From assembly GCF_016904885.1 (NCBI RefSeq), contig NZ_JADWYI010000001.1, positions 3,348,001 through 3,412,000 on the forward strand: a stretch of DNA of 64,000 nt, in the 5' to 3' direction. Of this stretch, positions 1-45,336 are shown piece after piece. Source of the stretch: Archangium primigenium. GTDB lineage: Bacteria > Myxococcota > Myxococcia > Myxococcales > Myxococcaceae. The position numbers and the translations under genes are program-made. Below the pieces are notes generated by a model. The model was not told the DNA's origin. It did no database searches and worked only from the letters and a program-made list of their open reading frames with translations. The stretch's first letter is position 1; every line of letters begins with the position of its first letter.

Positions 1-36599
<36,599 letters not shown>

Positions 36600-36744
36600 G
36601 GGTGCCTCATCCAGAAGGGTCGAGAGGCTCGGGGGAGCGGCGCTCTCGGTTGGAATTTCTTGAAGTCGTGGAAGTCGAGAATCCGCGGACAGTGGCCTGA
36701 CGTCCTCGGGGGGGCCGGGGGCGGGGCGCGGGCTGTCGCGGGGT
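36600..36744. other. P450 to NRPS-1 intergenic spacer with a short direct repeat
   Basis: This 145-bp gap lies between two minus-strand genes. It contains GAAGTCG twice, at 36662-36668 and 36671-36677 (period 9), in a locally AT-richer stretch, which could be an operator or promoter element for NRPS-1. I see no convincing -35/-10 pair. The genes may simply be co-transcribed. Confidence 0.35.
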
Positions 36745-38124
36745 TCAGGCGCCGGCGGCTCGCCGCGCCGTGGCGGGGAGGGACACCGGGTGGGCGGTCA
36801 TCCGCAGACCCTGGGCGGGCCGGAGGGTGACACCCGCCTCGGGCTCGACGCGGAATCCCGGCACCAACTCGAGCCGGTAGCGCTGGAGCACCGCGGCCAT
36901 GACGACCAGCGCGTGGATCTCCGCCAGGCTGTCACCGATACACAACCGCTGCCCGCCGCCGAAGGGGAAGTAGGCGTAGCGCGGCTGGCTGCCCTTGCGC
37001 TCCGGGGCGAAGCGCTCCGGGTCGAACCGCTCGGGCTCCGGCCAGTAGGCGGGGTTGCGGTGCATGACGTACTGGGAGAGGACCACCGTGCTCTTGGCTG
37101 GAATGGTGTAGCCGCCGATCTGGTCTTCTTCCTTCGCGATGCGGCCCATCACCCACGCGGGCGGGTACAGGCGCAGCGCCTCTTCGAAGACCTGGCTGGT
37201 GTACTGCAATTGGGGAAGCGTCTGGGCGGTGGGCGGGGCGTCGCCGAGCACCGTGGCCATCTCCTCGCGCACCTTCTGCTGCACCTCGGGATGCCGGTCC
37301 AGCAGGTACCACACCCACGTCATGGCGCTCACGGTGGCCTCGTGGCCGGCGACGAGCAACGTCATCGCCTCGTCCCGCAGCTGCTTGTCCGTCATCGGCT
37401 CGCCCTGGCTGTCGCGCGCGGCGATCATCGCGGCGAGCTGATCCTGGAAGGCCCCGGGCTCGCGCATCCGCTCCCGGACGATCTCGTACACCGCCTCATC
37501 CAGGATGCGGATGCTCTCCGTGTTGCGGCGCTTGCCCAGACGGGGCAGCGGGAGCACGGACCAGAGGGAGATCTTCCGCCGTCCGAACGCCATCACGAAC
37601 TCGAAGGCGTCACGCACGGTGGGGGACAGCTCGGTGACGTCGAGCGAGAACACGCTCTGGCTCACCACGGAGCGCAGCACCCACGTCATCTCCTGCTCGA
37701 CGTCGAAGGGCTTGCCCGCGCGGGCCTGGGCCTCCAGCCGGGTGAGCATGGAGCGGGTGCCCGCCACGGCCCGCTCCACCATGGGGGCGAGGCGATCGCG
37801 GTGGAAGGCCGGCTGCATCATCCGCCGCTGGCGCTTCCAGAACTCGCCCCGGCTGCTGAAGAGGCCATTGCCCAGCAAGCCTCCGCCCTGGGGCGGCTTC
37901 ACGTAGTTCTGGGGATTGGTCGCCAGCACGTGCTTCACGTGATCCGGGTGGTTGAGCAGGGTCATCGTGCCCCCCGGACCCATGTCGTAACGGACGATGT
38001 CGCCGTACCGCTCGCGGCCCCGCACGAAGATCCCGAGGGGATCCCGAAGCTGCTCCAGAGCGCTACCGAGGAACCAGATGCCCTTGGGTCCAGGGGGGAG
38101 GGATGCGGGGGTCGGAGAACTCAT
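36745..38124 (-). CDS. Cytochrome P450, NRPS-associated
   Basis: A 459-aa soluble bacterial P450 monooxygenase. Hallmarks are the oxygen-binding I-helix AGHEAT, the ExxR motif EALR, the PERF-type segment DPERFAPE and the heme loop FPFGGGQRLCIG with the cysteine ligand at about residue 395. The N-terminus (MSSPTPASLPPGPKGIWFLG) has the proline-rich entry typical of CYP110/CYP4-like enzymes, a group that often oxidises fatty acyl chains. It lies 145 bp upstream of NRPS-1 on the same strand, so it probably tailors the lipopeptide (acyl tail or an amino-acid side chain). Substrate unknown. The ATG at 38124 is the first in-frame start that retains the N-terminal proline motif; no strong Shine-Dalgarno precedes it. 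Confidence 0.93.
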   Translation of the reverse strand: MSSPTPASLPPGPKGIWFLGSALEQLRDPLGIFVRGRERYGDIVRYDMGPGGTMTLLNHPDHVKHVLATNPQNYVKPPQGGGLLGNGLFSSRGEFWKRQRRMMQPAFHRDRLAPMVERAVAGTRSMLTRLEAQARAGKPFDVEQEMTWVLRSVVSQSVFSLDVTELSPTVRDAFEFVMAFGRRKISLWSVLPLPRLGKRRNTESIRILDEAVYEIVRERMREPGAFQDQLAAMIAARDSQGEPMTDKQLRDEAMTLLVAGHEATVSAMTWVWYLLDRHPEVQQKVREEMATVLGDAPPTAQTLPQLQYTSQVFEEALRLYPPAWVMGRIAKEEDQIGGYTIPAKSTVVLSQYVMHRNPAYWPEPERFDPERFAPERKGSQPRYAYFPFGGGQRLCIGDSLAEIHALVVMAAVLQRYRLELVPGFRVEPEAGVTLRPAQGLRMTAHPVSLPATARRAAGA

Positions 38125-38464
38125 GAACGAGCGGAATGTTCCTGAAGGATGAAAGTCCGCAGCATAACGTATCGACCCAGGCAGGCTAGTTCAGCAGTGG
38201 ACGTTGCCGGGGGATGCCAGCGCGGGCAGGGGACGGCCAGGTCCACGCACCGGCGGGGAATTTCTGGAGGAAAGGCGCTTCATCCACTGCCGGTCCCAGC
38301 CATGAATCGGAGCCCGACGCGTGTGGGCCTTTCAGCCTGCACGGCCCGCCCGAGCCGAATCGTGCAAGCTGCAATCAGGACGCGGGGAGGGCCTCCGCAA
38401 GCCCTTGGAATCCCTGGGCACCGACGCGAGAGACCCTGGTACGTCGGGTGCTCTGACAGGGGAC
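38125..38464. other. Divergent intergenic region upstream of the P450/NRPS and kdp transcription units
   Basis: These 340 bp hold no convincing gene. For the minus strand I see only a weak promoter candidate (CTGAAC at 38189-38194, TACGTT at 38166-38171, 17-nt spacer). On the kdp side, ACCGGC (38249-38254) can pair with GCCGGT (38289-38294) around a 34-nt insert, so the leader may be structured. No known riboswitch consensus was recognised. Confidence 0.4.
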
Positions 38465-39556
38465 ATGTCCCCGAGTCCTTCTTCTCTGCTCGCCCTCCTG
38501 CCGTCCGTGGTGCTTGGCCAGTCCGGGCCGGAATCACTCGTGTCCCGCGTGCGCGTCGAGGGCGGCGTCGACGTCTATTACGCGGCCAACGCCAACCGGC
38601 CGAGAGATGGCGCCCACTTCACTCCTGGCGCGGGCACCACCGCCGTGCGGGACCGTGCGTTCTCGCTCAACCTCGCCAGTCTGGGCATGAGCCTGGACCC
38701 CGCCCCCGTGGGCTTTCGGGTCTTCCTGGGTATTGGCACCGCGATGGAGGTGGTGCACGCCGCGGAGCCGGTGGGCACGGCGCTCGGGCCCGAGGTGTGG
38801 CGCCTGCTCCAGCAGGCCTCGCTCTTCTATATGCGGGGGCCCCTGTCCCTCGAGGCGGGCGTGTATCCGAGCCACATCGGGCTCGAGTCCTTCCAGTCAC
38901 AGCGCAACTGGTCGTACACGCGCTCGTGGATGGGGGAGCTGTCGCCCTACTACCAGACAGGTCTCAAGGGCACCTGGACGTTCTCCGACACCTGGAGCGC
39001 GCAGCTCCACCTGCTCAATGGCTGGCAGACGATTGGGGAGAACAACCGCGGCAAGGCGGTGGGCACGCAGGTGGCCTACGCGGGTGAGCGGCTCTCGGCC
39101 TCCTTCAACACCTTCGTGGGCGAGGAGGGCACGGGGGACGACGCGGGCTGGCGCCTGTTCGCGGACGGGGTGGCCACCTGGAGGGTGACGGAGGCCTTCT
39201 CGCTCGCGGCCACCGCCGACGTGGCCACCCAGCGGCGTCGGGCGCGGCCCACGGCCTTCTGGTCCGCGGCCGGCCTCAATGCCCGCGTGCAACTGGCGCG
39301 GGCGGTGGCGGTGGCCGCGCGCGCCGAGCTCTTCGACGACCGGGACGGCGTCATCAGTGGCACGGCCCAGCGGCTGGTGGAGGGCACCGCCACCCTGGAG
39401 CTGACGCCCGCCGAGCCCCTCGTCCTGAAGCTGGAGGCGCGGCATGACCGCTCCACCGCGAACGTCTTCGGGAGCTTCCGGACGAGCGCGGAGGGCACGC
39501 CGCTCCCCGTTCCCACGCAGACCCTGGTGGTGGCCGGTGCCACCGCCTCCTTCTAG
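38465..39556 (+). CDS. Putative outer-membrane beta-barrel porin of the kdp operon
   Basis: The open frame reaches back to 38321, but I place the start at the ATG at 38465. AGGGG lies just before it, and it gives a hydrophobic export signal (SLLALLPSVVLGQSG) on a 363-aa protein. The mature part alternates polar and aromatic/hydrophobic residues in repeated strands (VEGGVDVYYAANANR, LNGWQTIGENNRG, LKLEARHDRSTANVFG) and ends in a terminal phenylalanine (TASF), as outer-membrane barrels do. It resembles the OmpL-like porin-2 family (BBP2), members of which occur beside kdp genes in some Gram-negative bacteria. It lies 9 nt ahead of a small membrane peptide and kdpF, and is probably a passive channel for K+ or other solutes. 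Family assignment is by pattern only. Confidence 0.75.
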   Translation: MSPSPSSLLALLPSVVLGQSGPESLVSRVRVEGGVDVYYAANANRPRDGAHFTPGAGTTAVRDRAFSLNLASLGMSLDPAPVGFRVFLGIGTAMEVVHAAEPVGTALGPEVWRLLQQASLFYMRGPLSLEAGVYPSHIGLESFQSQRNWSYTRSWMGELSPYYQTGLKGTWTFSDTWSAQLHLLNGWQTIGENNRGKAVGTQVAYAGERLSASFNTFVGEEGTGDDAGWRLFADGVATWRVTEAFSLAATADVATQRRRARPTAFWSAAGLNARVQLARAVAVAARAELFDDRDGVISGTAQRLVEGTATLELTPAEPLVLKLEARHDRSTANVFGSFRTSAEGTPLPVPTQTLVVAGATASF

Positions 39557-39565
39557 GAGCCGTCC

Positions 39566-39646
39566 ATGGATCTCCTCCTCGTGCTCGTGACCGTCGGTTT
39601 CTTCGCGCTCGCGTGGGCCTACACCCACGGCTGTGAGCGCCTCTGA
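39566..39646 (+). CDS. 26-aa single-span membrane peptide in the kdp operon
   Basis: The translation reads MDLLLVLVTVGFFALAWAYT followed by HGCERL. It is one hydrophobic helix ending in a short polar tail with the motif CERL. A strong Shine-Dalgarno (AGGAG, 39555-39559) overlaps the stop of the porin gene and is 6 nt from the ATG. The peptide sits between the porin and kdpF. Similar very short hydrophobic peptides ending in CERL precede kdpF in other kdp operons as far as I remember. It may stabilise the KdpFABC complex as KdpF does. Function unproven. Confidence 0.72.
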   Translation: MDLLLVLVTVGFFALAWAYTHGCERL

Positions 39647-39660
39647 AAGGCAGCCCCCTC

Positions 39661-39750
39661 GTGACCTTCGAATACGTCGCCGGCGCCGTGCTCGCGGTGC
39701 TGCTCGCCCTCTACCTCGTCTACGCGCTCCTCCGGCCCGAGCGCTTCTAG
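39661..39750 (+). CDS. kdpF: KdpF, small subunit of the K+-transporting ATPase
   Basis: This 29-aa single-span peptide starts with GTG and ends [11 protein letters not shown], the characteristic KdpF C-terminus. KdpF stabilises the KdpFABC complex in the inner membrane. AAAGG lies upstream, and kdpA follows after 7 nt. It is too short for ordinary gene callers. Confidence 0.92.
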   Translation: MTFEYVAGAVLAVLLALYLVYALLRPERF

Positions 39751-39757
39751 GCCCGCC

Positions 39758-41476
39758 ATGACCCTCGTCGGTTGGTTGCAGATCCTCCTCTTCTTCGGGC
39801 TCGTGCTCGCGGTGACGAAGCCGTTGGGCGCCTACCTCTTCCAGGTCTTCGAGGGGCCCGTGCGGCCCCTGCCCCGGGTGCTCGGGCCCGTGGAGCGCCT
39901 GCTCTTGAAGCTCTGTGGCGTGGACGCCCGGCGGGAGCAGACGTGGGTGCGATACGCCCTGTCCCTGCTGGCCTTCAGCCTCGTGAGCGTGCTGCTGCTC
40001 TACGGGGTGCAGCGGCTGCAGCACGTCCTGCCGCTCAACCCCCAACACCTGCCCGCGGTGGAGCCGGCGCTCGCCTTCAACACGGCCGTCAGCTTCACCA
40101 CCAACACCAACTGGCAGTCCTACGCGGGCGAGTCCACCTTGAGCCACCTCACGCAGATGGTGGGGCTGACGTGGCAGAACTTCGTCTCCGCCGCGGTGGG
40201 CATGGGTGTGGCGTTGGCGCTCGCGCGCGGCCTCACGCGGCGTCCCGGGCCCGAGGGGCAGAAGACCCTCGGTGACTTCTGGGTCGACCTCGTGCGCGGC
40301 CTGCTCTACGTGCTGCTGCCCCTGTGCGTCGTCTATGCGCTCTTCCTGGTGTCCCAGGGCGTGCCGCAGACCCTCGCGCCCTCGCTCGAGCTGACCACGC
40401 GGGAGGGGATGAAGCAGACGGTGGCCCTGGGGCCGGTGGCCTCGCAGGAGGCCATCAAGATGCTGGGCACCAATGGCGGGGGATTCTTCAACGCCAACAG
40501 CGCCCACCCCTTCGAGAACCCCACGCCGCTCACCAACCTGGTGCAGATGCTCTCCATCTTCGCCCTCCCCGCGGCGCTCACGTCCACCTACGGGAAGATG
40601 GCGCGGGACACGAAGCAGGGCTGGGTCCTCTTCGCGGCCATGAGCGTGCTCTTCTTCGCGGGCGTGACCGCCGCCTACGCCGCCGAGTCCCAGGCCAACC
40701 CGGCCCTGGCCGCCGCGCGGGTGGTGTCCGAGGGCAACCTGGAGGGCAAGGAGGTCCGCTTCGGCGTCGCCGCCTCGGCCTTGTTCGCCACCGTCACCAC
40801 GGCGGCGTCCTGCGGCGCGGTCAACGCCATGCACGACAGCTTCACCGCGCTTGGGGGACTCGTGCCCCTGCTGAACATCCAGTTGGGGGAGGTCATCTTC
40901 GGCGGTGTGGGCGCGGGGCTCTACGGCATCCTCGTCATGGGCGTGCTCGCCGTGTTCATCGCCGGCCTCATGGTGGGCCGTACGCCCGAGTACCTCGGCA
41001 AGAAGATCGAGGCGAAGGAGATGAAGCTCGCCATGCTGTACGTGCTCATCTTCCCGCTGCTCATCCTCGGGCTGGCCGCCGTGGCGGCGGTGCTGCCCGC
41101 GGGCGTGTCCTCGCTCCACAACGCGGGGCCGCACGGCCTGTCGGAGATCCTCTACGCGTACACGAGCGGCACGGGCAACAACGGCAGTGCCTTCGCGGGG
41201 CTCAACGCCAACACCCCTTTCTGGAACATCACCCTGGGCCTGGCCATGCTCGCCGGGCGCTTCCTGATGATCGTCCCCGTGCTGGCCCTCGCCGGCGCCA
41301 TGGTGGGCAAGAAGACGGTGGCCCCGGGCCCCGGCACCTTCCCCACGGAGGGCGCGCTCTTCGCCGGGCTGCTGGTGAGCGTGGTGCTCATCGTCGGCGC
41401 GCTCACCTTCTTTCCCGCCCTCTCCCTCGGTCCCCTCGTCGAGCACTACCTCGGCCAGGCCGGAAAGGTGTTCTGA
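39758..41476 (+). CDS. kdpA: KdpA, K+-translocating subunit of the Kdp ATPase
   Basis: A 572-aa polytopic inner-membrane protein of the K+ channel superfamily, close to the usual ~560 aa. Selectivity-filter-type loops are clear: [45 protein letters not shown] and [20 protein letters not shown]. It binds and passes K+ in the high-affinity Kdp pump. It starts 7 nt after kdpF and ends 3 nt before kdpB, so it is in one operon. No anomaly seen. Confidence 0.99.
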   Translation: MTLVGWLQILLFFGLVLAVTKPLGAYLFQVFEGPVRPLPRVLGPVERLLLKLCGVDARREQTWVRYALSLLAFSLVSVLLLYGVQRLQHVLPLNPQHLPAVEPALAFNTAVSFTTNTNWQSYAGESTLSHLTQMVGLTWQNFVSAAVGMGVALALARGLTRRPGPEGQKTLGDFWVDLVRGLLYVLLPLCVVYALFLVSQGVPQTLAPSLELTTREGMKQTVALGPVASQEAIKMLGTNGGGFFNANSAHPFENPTPLTNLVQMLSIFALPAALTSTYGKMARDTKQGWVLFAAMSVLFFAGVTAAYAAESQANPALAAARVVSEGNLEGKEVRFGVAASALFATVTTAASCGAVNAMHDSFTALGGLVPLLNIQLGEVIFGGVGAGLYGILVMGVLAVFIAGLMVGRTPEYLGKKIEAKEMKLAMLYVLIFPLLILGLAAVAAVLPAGVSSLHNAGPHGLSEILYAYTSGTGNNGSAFAGLNANTPFWNITLGLAMLAGRFLMIVPVLALAGAMVGKKTVAPGPGTFPTEGALFAGLLVSVVLIVGALTFFPALSLGPLVEHYLGQAGKVF

Positions 41477-41479
41477 GTC

Positions 41480-43540
41480 ATGGCCCCCTCCTCGTCGAAG
41501 CCCGCCTCGCTGTTGGAGCCGACGCTGCTCAAGCAGGCCGCGCTGGACAGCCTGCGCAAGCTGCGCCCCCGGGACGTGGCGCGCAATCCCGTGATGTTCG
41601 TGGTGTGGGCCGGCAGTCTGCTCACCTCGGTGCTGGTGGTGAAGGACCTGGTCTCGCCCGGGCCGACGGCGACGCCGTTGTGGTTCACCGTGGCGGTGAC
41701 GCTGTGGCTGTGGTTCACCGTGCTCTTCGCCAACTTCGCCGAGGCGGTGGCTGAGGGCCGTGGCAAGGCCCAGGCGGGCGCCCTGCGCAAGATGCGCAAG
41801 GACACCCTGGCCCGGCGTCTGGTGGACGGCGTGGAGGAGCGGGTCGCGGCCCCCCACCTGCGCAAGGATGACCGCGTGGTGTGCGAGGCCGGCGACCTCA
41901 TCCCCGGAGATGGCGAGGTGGTGGAGGGCATCGCCAGCGTGGACGAGTCCGCCATCACCGGCGAGTCCGCTCCCGTCATCCGCGAGTCCGGCGGGGACCG
42001 CTCCTCCGTCACCGGGGGCACCAAGGTGCTCTCCGACCGCATCGTCGTGCGCATCACCGCGGACCCCGGCGAGTCCTTCCTGGACCGGATGATCGGCCTG
42101 GTGGAGGGCGCGGCGCGCCAGAAGACGCCCAACGAGGTGGCCCTGCACATCCTCCTGGTGGGCCTCACCCTCGTCTTCCTGCTGGCGTGCGTGACGCTGG
42201 TGCCCCTGGCGCTCTACTCGGGCGTGCGGCTGTCGGGCACGGCGGTGGTGGCGCTGCTGGTGTGCCTCATCCCGACCACGATCGGGGGCCTGCTGTCGGC
42301 CATCGGCATCGCCGGCATGGACCGGCTGCTGCGCAAGAACGTGCTCGCCATGAGCGGCCGCGCGGTGGAGGCGGCGGGAGACGTGGACACGCTGCTGCTC
42401 GACAAGACGGGCACCATCACCCTGGGCAACCGCATGGCCACGGAGCTGGTGCCCCTGCCGGGCGTGCGCATGGAGGAGCTGGCCGAGGCCGCGCAGCTCG
42501 CGAGCCTCTCGGACGAGACGCCCGAGGGCCGCTCCATCGTCGTGCTGGTGAAGGACACCTACCGCCTGCGCCCGCGCGAACTCCAGGCGCACCAGGCCAC
42601 CTTCGTGCCCTTCACCGCGCAGACGCGCATGAGCGGGTGCGATCTCGTGGACCCCGGGCCCCGGAGCATCCGCAAGGGCGCGGTGGATGCCGTCATCCAG
42701 CACGTGAAGGCCCAGGGGGGCGAGGTCCCTTCCGAGCTGCGGGAAGTGGCGGCGCGCATCAGCGACCAGGGGAGCACGCCGCTGGCGGTGGCGGAGGGGG
42801 CGCGCGCGCTGGGCCTCATCCACCTCAAGGACGTGGTGAAGGGCGGCATCCAGGAGCGCTTCGCGCGCTTTCGGGCCATGGGCATCCGCACGGTGATGAT
42901 CACCGGGGACAACCCGCGCACCGCGGGCGCCATCGCCCGGGAGGCGGGCGTGGATGACTTCCTCGCCGAGGCCACGCCGGAGGCCAAGCTCGCGCTCATC
43001 CGCGCCGAGCAGGCCAAGGGCAAGCTGGTGGCGATGACGGGGGATGGCACCAATGACGCGCCGGCGCTCGCCCAGGCGGACGTGGGCGTGGCGATGAACA
43101 CCGGCACCCAGGCGGCCAAGGAGGCCGGCAACATGGTGGACCTGGACTCCAACCCCACCAAGCTCCTGGAGGTGGTGGAGGTGGGCAAGCAGCTGCTCAT
43201 GACGCGCGGCACCCTCACCACCTTCTCCATCGCCAACGACGTGGCCAAGTACTTCGCCATCCTCCCCGCGCTCTTCATGGGCGTGTTTCCGCGGATCGCG
43301 CCGTTGAACGTCATGGGCCTGTCCTCGCCCTACAGCGCCATCCTCGCCGCCGTCATCTTCAACGCGCTCATCATCATCGCCCTCATCCCGCTGGCCCTGC
43401 GCGGCGTGCGCTACCGGCCCCTGGGCGCGGCGGCGCTCCTGCGGCGCAGCCTGCTGCTCTACGGCGGGGGCGGCGTCCTCGTTCCCTTCCTCGGCATCAA
43501 GGCCATCGACGTGGTGCTCACCTCCCTGGGCCTGGCCTGA
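41480..43540 (+). CDS. kdpB: KdpB, P-type ATPase catalytic subunit
   Basis: A 686-aa P-type ATPase that energises K+ uptake. The phosphorylation site DKTGT lies at about residue 308 (codon at 42401). The actuator motif is TGES, and the hinge motif [16 protein letters not shown] lies near the C-terminal half. Membrane segments flank the cytoplasmic domains as in E. coli KdpB (682 aa). The start is the ATG 3 nt after the kdpA stop. All catalytic residues I can check are present. Confidence 0.99.
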   Translation: MAPSSSKPASLLEPTLLKQAALDSLRKLRPRDVARNPVMFVVWAGSLLTSVLVVKDLVSPGPTATPLWFTVAVTLWLWFTVLFANFAEAVAEGRGKAQAGALRKMRKDTLARRLVDGVEERVAAPHLRKDDRVVCEAGDLIPGDGEVVEGIASVDESAITGESAPVIRESGGDRSSVTGGTKVLSDRIVVRITADPGESFLDRMIGLVEGAARQKTPNEVALHILLVGLTLVFLLACVTLVPLALYSGVRLSGTAVVALLVCLIPTTIGGLLSAIGIAGMDRLLRKNVLAMSGRAVEAAGDVDTLLLDKTGTITLGNRMATELVPLPGVRMEELAEAAQLASLSDETPEGRSIVVLVKDTYRLRPRELQAHQATFVPFTAQTRMSGCDLVDPGPRSIRKGAVDAVIQHVKAQGGEVPSELREVAARISDQGSTPLAVAEGARALGLIHLKDVVKGGIQERFARFRAMGIRTVMITGDNPRTAGAIAREAGVDDFLAEATPEAKLALIRAEQAKGKLVAMTGDGTNDAPALAQADVGVAMNTGTQAAKEAGNMVDLDSNPTKLLEVVEVGKQLLMTRGTLTTFSIANDVAKYFAILPALFMGVFPRIAPLNVMGLSSPYSAILAAVIFNALIIIALIPLALRGVRYRPLGAAALLRRSLLLYGGGGVLVPFLGIKAIDVVLTSLGLA

Positions 43541-43553
43541 AAGGAATCTCCTC

Positions 43554-44147
43554 ATGTTCTCCCCCCTCCTCATCGCCCTGCGCGTCGCGCTCGTCACCCT
43601 GGCGCTCACCGGCCTCGTCTACCCCCTGGCCGTGACCGGCGCCGCGCGGCTCGTCTTCCCCCATGAGGCCGACGGCTCGCTCGTCACCGACGAACGGGGC
43701 CAGGTCGTGGGCAGCGCCTTGTTGAGCCAGGGCTTCGTCCAGGCGGGCTACTTCCAGCCGCGTCCGTCCGCCGCCGACGCGGGCCATGACGCCACCGCCT
43801 CTGGAGGCAGCAACCTGGGCCCCACCTCCCGCGCGCTGAAGGACCGGGCCGAGGCGGACGCCGAGCGCCTGCGCCGGGAGAACCCCGAGGCACCCGGTCC
43901 CGTGCCCGCCGAGCTCGTCACCACCTCCGGCTCGGGGTTGGATCCGCACCTGTCGCCGGCCTCCGCGCACTGGCAGGTGGCCCGGATCGCCCGGGCCCGG
44001 GGCGTGACGCCGGAGCGCGTGCTCGCCCTGGTGGACGCCAGCATCGAAGGCCGCACCCTCGGCGTGCTCGGCGAGCCCCGGGTGAACGTGCTCCAGCTGA
44101 ACCTGGCCTTGGACCGGCGCTTCGGCCGTCTTCATCCGCTGCCATGA
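43554..44147 (+). CDS. kdpC: KdpC, accessory subunit of the Kdp ATPase
   Basis: A 197-aa protein with one N-terminal membrane helix (IALRVALVTLALTGLVYPLA) and a periplasmic domain containing the KdpC signatures GSALLSQGF, YFQPRPSAA, ASGGSNLGPTS and SGSGLDPHLSPASA. A good Shine-Dalgarno (AAGGA) lies 8 nt upstream of the ATG. It is needed for assembly of the KdpFABC complex. Confidence 0.98.
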   Translation: MFSPLLIALRVALVTLALTGLVYPLAVTGAARLVFPHEADGSLVTDERGQVVGSALLSQGFVQAGYFQPRPSAADAGHDATASGGSNLGPTSRALKDRAEADAERLRRENPEAPGPVPAELVTTSGSGLDPHLSPASAHWQVARIARARGVTPERVLALVDASIEGRTLGVLGEPRVNVLQLNLALDRRFGRLHPLP

Positions 44148-44175
44148 GCCACGGCCCGCGGGGTAGGTTGAGGCG

Positions 44176-45336
44176 ATGAACGCACGGCGCCGGGCGGAGG
44201 ACTTCCTCGAGCTGGTGGAGCGGGGCCGACGGGGTCGGCTGAAGCTGTACATCGGCTTCGCCGCCGGCGTGGGCAAGACGTACCGCATGCTGGAAGAGGC
44301 GCATGCCCTGCGCACGCGTGGGGTGGACGTGGTACTCGGCTTCATCGAGACCCACGGCCGCGCCGAGACGGCCGCGCTCGTCGCGGGGCTGGAGGAGGTG
44401 CCGCGCGAGGTCTTCACCTACCGGGACGTGGCCGTGGAGGAGATGGGCCTGGACGCGGTGCTGGCGCGCAAGCCCCAGGTGGCCGTGGTGGACGAGCTGG
44501 CCCACACCAACGTGCCCCTGTGCCGCCACCGCAAGCGCTACCAGGACGTGGAGGCGCTGCTCGCCGCGGGCATCAACGTCATTGGCGCCTTCAACGTGCA
44601 GCACCTGGAGAGCCTCAACGACATCATCGAGCGCGCCACCGGCATCCGCGTGCGCGAGACGCTGCCCGACAGCTTCCTCAAGAACGCGGACCAGGTGGTC
44701 AACCTGGACCTGACGGTGGAGGACCTGCACGAGCGGCTCAAGGCGGGGAAGATCTACGCGCCGGACAAGGTGCCGCGAGCCCTGGAGGGCTTCTTCACGC
44801 AGGAGAACCTGTCCTCGTTGCGCGAGCTGGCGCTGCGCGAGGTGGCCGAGAGCCTGGACCGCTCCACGGGCACCCGGGCGCGCCCGGGCGAGGAGCCGCA
44901 GCCGAAGGGGGGCGGTTGGGGCCGGGTGATGGTGGCGCTCTCCAGCAACCCCCCGCACGCGGCCACGCTCTTGCGCCGGGGCTCGCGCATGGCGGGCCGA
45001 CTCAACACCGATTGGTTCGTCGTCTACGTGGAGACCCCGGGGGAGGCCCCGCACCTCATCGACTCGGAGGCGCAGCGCCACCTGCTGGCCAACATCGAGC
45101 TGGCCCGGGAGCTGGGCGCGGAGGTGGTCCGGCTCAAGGGGACGGATCCCGTGGAGGCACTGCTGAACTTCGCGCGCTCGCACGGGGTGGGCCATGTCAT
45201 GGTGGGCCGCTCGCGGCAGCCCTGGTGGAAGCGGCTGGTGGGACGCGCCTCGGACGTGCGGCTCTTGCGCGAGGGCGAGGGCTTCGACATCCACGTGGTG
45301 TCCTTCGAGGCGCCGCCCGAGGAGCGCCGACCATGA
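44176..45336 (+). CDS. kdpD: Truncated KdpD: sensor/USP domains only
   Basis: This 386-aa protein holds the cytoplasmic N-terminal half of the turgor/K+ sensor KdpD. The KdpD domain has Walker A GFAAGVGKT (residues 27-35) and Walker B VVDELAHTNVP, and a universal-stress-protein domain with VMVGRSRQPWWKRL follows. Full-length KdpD (~900 aa) goes on with four membrane helices and a histidine kinase; here the protein stops. A separate kinase gene begins in a 4-nt overlap (ATGA), so sensing and kinase functions are on two polypeptides. Stand-alone KdpD N-terminal proteins are known in cyanobacteria. The truncation looks natural, because the downstream gene has its own membrane input domain instead of the KdpD one. 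Confidence 0.93.
   Translation: MNARRRAEDFLELVERGRRGRLKLYIGFAAGVGKTYRMLEEAHALRTRGVDVVLGFIETHGRAETAALVAGLEEVPREVFTYRDVAVEEMGLDAVLARKPQVAVVDELAHTNVPLCRHRKRYQDVEALLAAGINVIGAFNVQHLESLNDIIERATGIRVRETLPDSFLKNADQVVNLDLTVEDLHERLKAGKIYAPDKVPRALEGFFTQENLSSLRELALREVAESLDRSTGTRARPGEEPQPKGGGWGRVMVALSSNPPHAATLLRRGSRMAGRLNTDWFVVYVETPGEAPHLIDSEAQRHLLANIELARELGAEVVRLKGTDPVEALLNFARSHGVGHVMVGRSRQPWWKRLVGRASDVRLLREGEGFDIHVVSFEAPPEERRP

Noticed and set aside
38321-38464. Longer N-terminus for the porin
   Set aside because: It would place a charged, non-secretory 48-residue stretch before the signal peptide; the ATG at 38465 gives a sensible export signal.
38125-38470. c-di-AMP (ydaO) or c-di-GMP (GEMM) riboswitch ahead of kdp
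   Set aside because: Fragments look suggestive, but the conserved boxes of either class are not present in order; kept only as a possible structured leader.
38897-43609. 1570-aa minus-strand open frame
   Set aside because: Antisense to the kdp operon, with a low-complexity His/Gly/Arg translation; kdpA and kdpB on the other strand are unmistakable.
44520-45332. Upstream extension of the histidine kinase to 883 aa
   Set aside because: It overlaps kdpD in another frame and has low-complexity sequence; the ATGA overlap at 45333 is a normal operon start.
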